From JACTMI01 sp964618415 (GTDB lineage Bacteria > Acidobacteriota > Thermoanaerobaculia > Multivoradales > JAGPDF01), in assembly GCA_964618415.1 (NCBI GenBank), contig CAZUAT010000018.1, forward strand, positions 1 through 42,964: a stretch of 42,964 bases of DNA. Reading direction: 5' to 3'. Under the pieces are notes generated by a model that did no database searches, was not told the origin of the DNA, and saw nothing but the letters and a program-made list of their open reading frames with translations. The position numbers and the translations under genes are program-made. Position 1 is the stretch's first letter. Each line of letters begins with the position of its first letter. This document shows positions 36,419 to 42,964 of this stretch, piece by piece.

Positions 36419-36420
<2 letters not shown>
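36380..36420 (+). terminator. Intrinsic-terminator-like hairpin in plus orientation with no plus-strand gene before it
   Basis: Stem CCCCGCGCGG / CCGTGCGGGG (10 bp with one G-T pair, 12-base loop) followed by CCTTTTTGTT. The T-run is on the plus strand and touches the stop codon of the minus-strand aconitase gene. On the minus strand the hairpin lies right behind acnA but has no T-run, so it would serve aconitase only poorly. Confidence 0.5.
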
Positions 36421-39172
<2,752 letters not shown>

Positions 39173-39261
39173 GGTGAGCAACTCCGCGCCAGCTGTCGTG
39201 GAGGTTCAGGATATCCCACGCGCCGCGGCGCCCCGGCGACCCGGGGGTAGACTCGCGGCCC

Positions 39262-40239
39262 GTGCCTCCACAGCGTCCCGCTCGTCCGTCGCGCTCGAGC
39301 GCAGCCGCGCGCTCAACCGGGTCACAACGACTCCGGGTGCTGGTCGGCTGCCCGCAGTGCGGTCGCCAGTACGAGACCGATCGCCGGGAGCCGGGCAGCC
39401 GATTCGGCTGCGCCTGCGGCGCCGAGCTGGAAGTCCCCTCGGCGCACCCGGTCGACTCCGCCGTCGTGCGGTGCTCGGCGTGCGGCGCAGCTCGGAGCCG
39501 GGGTGAGGCGGCCTGCCGGTTCTGCGGCGCCGAGTTCTCGCTGCTCGACCGGGATCGCAACACCCTCTGCCCGGCCTGCGCCGGCCGGATCCCAGACCGC
39601 GCCCGCTTCTGTCCCTGCTGCGGCGCGACGATCGTCGCGCTGCCCGCGGCAGCCGCCGCCCCTCACGCCTGCCCGGCGTGCGGACCGGAGCGGCGTCTCG
39701 TCGCTCGACGGCTCGACCGCGGCACCGGAGCGGCTCTCGAGTGCCCCGCCTGCACCGGCCTGTGGCTGGACCGCAACACCTTCGAGCACCTGGCTGCCGC
39801 GGCGCGACGCGAGCGCGCGCCGCTGTTGGCCGCGCGCCCGACCCCCTCGGTGCCCACCGGCGCGGCCGCCCCCTACCGGCGCTGCCCGGAGTGCAACAAG
39901 CTGATGCACCGCCGCAACAAAGGGGGGCGCAGCGGCGTCCTGGTCGACGTCTGCCAAGCCCACGGCCTTTGGTTCGATGCCGAGGAGCTCGAGCGGGTGC
40001 TCGCCTGGCTGCGGGCCGGCGGTGCCGAGGCGGCCGAGGCGGCCCGGACCGCGGAGGCCCGCGAGCGGCTGCGGGCCGACCGTCTGCAGCGCGAGCTCAG
40101 CGACGCCTCGGCCCGCCAGCGGGGTGAGAGCGCGCCGTACGACATCACCGACGACCCGCTGCTGCGTGCCCTCGACTGGGTGATCCGCGGACTGGCGGGC
40201 ATATTCCGGGCGGCTGCCCGCGGCCGAGGCAGCGGGTAG
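39262..40239 (+). CDS. Multi-zinc-ribbon protein with zf-TFIIB domains
   Basis: 325 residues from a GTG at 39262 (start uncertain; an internal GTG at 39337 is possible). At least eight CxxC knuckles are spread over the first 220 residues: C30/33, C50/52, C71/74, C85/88, C103/106, C117/120, C137/140, C161/164, and CPEC further on. The pairs CPACGPERR...CPACTGLWLD and CPECNKLM...CQAHGLWFDAEEL match zf-TFIIB ribbons (the GxWxD/ExxEL tail), the second with a His replacing one Cys. The C-terminus is helical and Arg/Ala-rich, ending in a possible amphipathic helix (RALDWVIRGLAGIFRAA). Zinc binding is nearly certain; function unknown. It precedes yqgE by 10 bp and probably shares the operon. Confidence 0.85.
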   Translation: MPPQRPARPSRSSAAARSTGSQRLRVLVGCPQCGRQYETDRREPGSRFGCACGAELEVPSAHPVDSAVVRCSACGAARSRGEAACRFCGAEFSLLDRDRNTLCPACAGRIPDRARFCPCCGATIVALPAAAAAPHACPACGPERRLVARRLDRGTGAALECPACTGLWLDRNTFEHLAAAARRERAPLLAARPTPSVPTGAAAPYRRCPECNKLMHRRNKGGRSGVLVDVCQAHGLWFDAEELERVLAWLRAGGAEAAEAARTAEARERLRADRLQRELSDASARQRGESAPYDITDDPLLRALDWVIRGLAGIFRAAARGRGSG

Positions 40240-40249
40240 ACTGGCCGCG

Positions 40250-40834
40250 ATGAGCGGCGCTTCCGACCTCTCGGCACCGGTCCTCCTGCTGGCCATGCCG
40301 CAGGTCGTCGACCCGTTCTTCCACAAGAGCGTCGTCTTGCTGCTGGCGCACCAGGACGAGGGCAGCTTCGGATTCATCGTCAACCGGCGCACGGACCTGC
40401 GGGTCGCCGCCATCCTGACGGATCTCGAACTGGTCTGGAGCGGCGATCCGGAGGCCTGCGCGCGCTTCGGGGGCCCCGTCCAGCCGCAGGTCGGCAGCGT
40501 CCTCATCGGAGACGCGGACGGCCAGATCGCGCTGCCCGACGCCGCCGAGGTGCTGCCCGGGCTGCGGATCACCCAGAACCTGTCCGAGCTCGCCCATCTC
40601 GGACGCCGCCCCCCGGCGCGCTTCCGACTCCTGCTCGGCTATGCCGGCTGGGGACCCGGACAGCTCGTCACCGAGATCCGCCGCAACGACTGGCTCACCG
40701 CCCCGGTGGATCTCGATCTGGTGTTCGGTGAAGGAACCGAGGCGACCTGGGAGCAGGGGCTGCGCTCGGTCGGTGTCGATCCGGCGAGCCTGCCGGCGTG
40801 GACCTCGACCGAGCCGGACGGAGCGGTCAATTGA
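40250..40834 (+). CDS. YqgE/AlgH family protein
   Basis: 194 residues from an ATG at 40250. The opening LSAPVLLLAMPQVVDPFFHKSVVLLLAH and the following GSFGFIVNRRTDL are the family's defining stretches, and FGGPVQPQVGSVLIGD and RLLLGYAGWGPGQLVTEI complete the signature. Members are widespread small cytoplasmic proteins; in pseudomonads AlgH affects alginate regulation, but the biochemical role is not settled. Its stop overlaps the TTG of pdxH. Confidence 0.94.
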   Translation: MSGASDLSAPVLLLAMPQVVDPFFHKSVVLLLAHQDEGSFGFIVNRRTDLRVAAILTDLELVWSGDPEACARFGGPVQPQVGSVLIGDADGQIALPDAAEVLPGLRITQNLSELAHLGRRPPARFRLLLGYAGWGPGQLVTEIRRNDWLTAPVDLDLVFGEGTEATWEQGLRSVGVDPASLPAWTSTEPDGAVN

Positions 40835-41415
40835 CCGCCGCCGACCCGATCGAGGAGTTCATCGCCCTGTTTGCGCACGCCGCGCGCGAGGCACCGTCCG
40901 ACCCGACCGCCATGACCTTGGCCACCGCGGACAGCCAGGGACGGCCGTCGGCCCGCATCGTCCTGCTCAAAGCGGTCGACCAGCGCGGCTTTCAGTTCTT
41001 CACCAATTACGACAGCCGCAAGGGCGGCGAGCTGGCTGCGAATCCGCGCGCCGCGCTGGTCTTCTACTGGGCCTGGATCGACCAGCAGGTGCGGGTGGAG
41101 GGCGCGGTCGAACGACTCAGCGAGGAGGAGTCGGATGCCTACTTCGCCGCCCGACCCCGCGGCAGCCAGATCGGCGCCTGGGCGTCGCGCCAGAGCCGCC
41201 CGCACGCCAGCCGCTTCGCCCTCCTGCGTCGCGCGGTGAGCACCGAGGCGCGGTTTCTCGGCCAGGAGATCCCTCGGCCCCCGCACTGGGGCGGCTTCCT
41301 CGTCCGCCCGCAGGCGATCGAGTTCTGGCTGGCGCGCCCGAGCCGCCTCCACGTGCGCCGCCGGTACACCCGGCAGGGGGACGCACCGTGGTCCCTGGCG
41401 AGGCTCGACCCGTGA
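40831..41415 (+). CDS. pdxH: Pyridoxine/pyridoxamine 5'-phosphate oxidase
   Basis: 194 residues from a TTG at 40831 that overlaps the yqgE TGA (TTGA) and has GGAG 8 bp upstream; a GTG at 40798 lies inside yqgE and is less likely. The enzyme uses FMN and O2 to form pyridoxal 5'-phosphate. FMN- and substrate-binding stretches seen: AMTLATADSQGRPSARIVLLK, FFTNYDSRKGGEL, RPRGSQIGAWASRQS, and WGGFLVRPQAIEFWLARPSRLHVR. Ends WSLARLDP, the canonical PdxH C-terminus. Slightly shorter than E. coli PdxH at the N-terminus. Confidence 0.95.
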   Translation: MTAADPIEEFIALFAHAAREAPSDPTAMTLATADSQGRPSARIVLLKAVDQRGFQFFTNYDSRKGGELAANPRAALVFYWAWIDQQVRVEGAVERLSEEESDAYFAARPRGSQIGAWASRQSRPHASRFALLRRAVSTEARFLGQEIPRPPHWGGFLVRPQAIEFWLARPSRLHVRRRYTRQGDAPWSLARLDP

Positions 41416-41927
41416 GCGCCGCCCGCCGTCCCTCGCCCCGCCCCGGCCGCACCGCCGGTCGCCCGGTCATCTCGCGGGCCCCTCCGGAGCGCCAGCTCTC
41501 GGCCGGGGGTCTGGTCGTCCGCGACGGAAAAGTGCTGCTCATCGCCACCGCCGGAGGGCGACGCTGGCAGATCCCAAAGGGACACCTCGAGCCCGGCGAA
41601 CGGATCGAGCAGGCGGCGCTGCGCGAAGTGCGCGAGGAGACGGGCGTCACGGCGCGCATCGTCTCCGTGCTGCCGGCCGTCGACTACACCTTCGTCGGCA
41701 AGGACGGCCGACGGATCCGCAAGCACGTCGACTACTATCTGCTCGCCTACGTCTCCGGGGACACTTCGGACTTCGACCGCGAGGAGGCCGACGCGGTCGC
41801 CTGGCTGCCCTGGGACGAGGCGCTGGCCCGGTTGTCGCATGTCAACGAGCGCCGCGTGGCCGAACGGGCGCGGCAGCTGTCGGAGTCCGAAGCGTCACAG
41901 TCGGCACCCGAGGAGGAGACCGCATGA
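41412..41927 (+). CDS. Nudix hydrolase
   Basis: 171 residues from a GTG overlapping the pdxH stop (GTGA). The Nudix box is complete at residues 57-79: G-x5-E-x7-REVREETGV. After a basic, Pro-rich leader (about 25 residues) the beta strands read QLSAGGLVVRDGKVLLIAT and WQIPKGHLEPGE. The WQIPKG before the box is seen in diadenosine polyphosphate (Ap4A-type) hydrolases and related housekeeping Nudix proteins; the substrate is not certain. Acidic tail (ESEASQSAPEEETA). Confidence 0.92.
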   Translation: MSAARRPSPRPGRTAGRPVISRAPPERQLSAGGLVVRDGKVLLIATAGGRRWQIPKGHLEPGERIEQAALREVREETGVTARIVSVLPAVDYTFVGKDGRRIRKHVDYYLLAYVSGDTSDFDREEADAVAWLPWDEALARLSHVNERRVAERARQLSESEASQSAPEEETA

Positions 41928-42277
41928 GGATCCTGGCCCGCATTCTGCTCAATGGCCTCGGGCTGTGGGCGGCCGCAACGCTGCTGCCCGGCCTGCACTG
42001 GGACGGCGACCTGCTCTACCTGCTGGTGGCCGGCTGCGTGATCGGGCTGGTCAACATCTTCGTCAAGCCGCTCGCCACCGCGCTCTCCTGCCCGCTGCTC
42101 ATCCTGACTCTCGGACTGTTCTACCTGGTCATCAACGGCGCGATGCTCTGGCTGGTCGATCTCCTGCTCGACAGGTTCCGGGTGGATGGCTTCCTGTGGG
42201 CCATGGCCGGCGGGCTGTTCCTGGCGATTTTCAACATGCTCCTCAAGCCCCTGGTCGAGGCCCGGTCGGAGGACTGA
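41924..42277 (+). CDS. Four-helix membrane protein of the phage-holin-like family IV (YvlD-type)
   Basis: 117 residues with four hydrophobic helices: ILLNGLGLWAAATLLPGL, LLYLLVAGCVIGLVNIFVKPL, LLILTLGLFYLVINGAMLWL and FLWAMAGGLFLAIFNMLLKPL. The NIFVKPL...GLFYLVINGAMLWL pattern defines the YvlD/4TMS holin-superfamily group, common in bacterial chromosomes and not tied to phage. No phage genes are around it. The ATG overlaps the Nudix stop (ATGA). Confidence 0.88.
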   Translation: MRILARILLNGLGLWAAATLLPGLHWDGDLLYLLVAGCVIGLVNIFVKPLATALSCPLLILTLGLFYLVINGAMLWLVDLLLDRFRVDGFLWAMAGGLFLAIFNMLLKPLVEARSED

Positions 42278-42279
42278 GC

Positions 42280-42936
42280 CTGGCCCGCGAATCTGTCGCC
42301 GCGCGCCGCGCCCGAACTCACGAGCTGCTCGCGCGCCTCGAGGCGATCTACCCCGAAGCGCACTGCGCGCTCGACCATCGCTCGCCACTGGAACTGCTGG
42401 TGGCGACGATCCTGTCGGCCCAGTGCACCGATGCGCGGGTCAATCAGGTCACCCCGGCCCTGTTCGCCCGCTATCGGGAGGCAGACGACTACGCGCAGGC
42501 ACCGCTCGCAGAACTGGAAGAGGCGGTGCGGTCGACGGGCTTCTTCCGCAACAAGGCCCGGGCGCTCAAGGGACTCGGCGTGGCGCTGGTCGAGCGTCAC
42601 AGCGGCGAAGTCCCAGCCACCATGGCCGAGTTGACCGCGCTGCCGGGGGTCGGCCGCAAGACCGCCAACGTGGTGCTGGGCAATGCGTTCGGCCGCGACG
42701 AGGGGATCGTCGTCGACACGCATGTCGGGCGCCTGTCCCGCCGCCTGGGCCTGAGCCGCGCCCTCGACCCGGTGGGCGTCGAACGGGATCTGATGTCGCT
42801 CGTGCCCCGCGATCGCTGGACCGTCTGGGCCCACCTGCTGATCTCGCACGGCCGAGCGGTCTGTACGGCCCGGCGCCCGCGCTGCGGTACCTGCGCGCTG
42901 GCCGACCTCTGCCCGAGCGCCGGGCGCTACGGCTGA
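42280..42936 (+). CDS. nth: Endonuclease III, with a probable CTG start
   Basis: 218 residues. This DNA glycosylase/AP lyase removes oxidised pyrimidines. The helix-hairpin-helix LPGVGRKTANVVLGNAFG has catalytic Lys127, and Asp146 is in VVDTHVGRLSRRLGL. The [4Fe-4S] cluster motif is C195-x6-C202-x2-C205-x5-C211. The first in-frame ATG/GTG/TTG in the gene would delete the N-terminal helices, and the nearest upstream GTG lies about 80 bp inside the holin gene. A CTG at 42280 has a perfect GGAGG 7 bp upstream, 2 bp after the previous stop, so CTG is the best start. The product would then be 218 residues, close to E. coli Nth (211). Confidence 0.93.
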   Translation: MARESVAARRARTHELLARLEAIYPEAHCALDHRSPLELLVATILSAQCTDARVNQVTPALFARYREADDYAQAPLAELEEAVRSTGFFRNKARALKGLGVALVERHSGEVPATMAELTALPGVGRKTANVVLGNAFGRDEGIVVDTHVGRLSRRLGLSRALDPVGVERDLMSLVPRDRWTVWAHLLISHGRAVCTARRPRCGTCALADLCPSAGRYG

Positions 42937-42964
42937 CCGCCCCCTCGCGGGGTTCGAAGGCGCT

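Noticed and set aside
41924..42277. Holin-like gene as evidence of a prophage
   Set aside because: The family is widespread in chromosomes, and no phage structural, lysis or integrase gene is near.
42937..42964. CCCC-TCGC-GGGG after nth as a terminator
   Set aside because: Only a 4-bp stem with two T residues before the window ends; not enough to call.

Overview
The window is uniformly GC-rich, densely coding DNA from what looks like a free-living, respiring Gram-negative bacterium. Supporting genes are two TCA-cycle enzymes (citrate synthase, aconitase A), a fused branched-chain-type E1 dehydrogenase, O2-dependent PdxH, a diderm-style adaptor plus MacB-like exporter, a lipoprotein and an AlgH/YqgE protein. 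Gene mix and codon use would fit Acidobacteriota or a neighbouring phylum, but no marker gene is present, so this is inference. I found no rRNA, tRNA, CRISPR array, transposase, integrase or prophage. No gap between genes exceeds about 170 bp. Most of the very long open frames opposite real genes are GC-driven shadows.

Layout. 1-10447 (minus): a TTG-started ECF sigma factor overlaps an unusual anti-sigma/FecR hybrid. It is followed by two ABC-2 export pairs (ATPase-permease, ATPase-permease), a large polytopic membrane protein resembling GT-C glycosyltransferases, a 90-bp leftover 3' end of a third permease, and a secreted beta-helix protein that runs off the left edge. 10606-15379 (plus): a complete livKHMGF branched-chain amino-acid type ABC importer. 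15501-17705 (plus): a membrane pyrophosphatase with the K+-dependent signature and a clear terminator. 17763-22129 (minus): a soluble Ser/Thr kinase with a long coiled-coil tail, then a fused E1 alpha/beta TPP dehydrogenase 11 bp behind it. 22260-23444 (plus): an MFS permease.

23428-27432 (minus): an iron operon fur-feoA-feoB-apbE, in which the ApbE protein carries an N-terminal FeoB-associated Cys-rich membrane segment and a perfect 17-bp palindrome sits just upstream of fur. Then come a small membrane protein (plus), citrate synthase and a small secreted protein (minus), and a four-gene MacB-like exporter (adaptor, ATPase, two permeases; 29791-34107, minus). The queE-queD genes for the 7-deazaguanine pathway are coupled to an NAD-dependent epimerase/dehydratase (34212-36252, minus), followed by aconitase (36419-39172, minus). 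The right end (plus) is a zinc-ribbon protein followed by a tightly coupled run yqgE-pdxH-nudix-holin-like-nth, in which adjacent genes share stop/start bases and nth appears to use a CTG start.

The parts most worth a second look are the ECF/FecR-hybrid/dual ABC-2 locus with its decayed permease end, the FeoB-associated/ApbE fusion in the Fur-headed iron operon, and the kinase-E1 gene pair. These are architectural and context novelties; I do not claim a proven new system.
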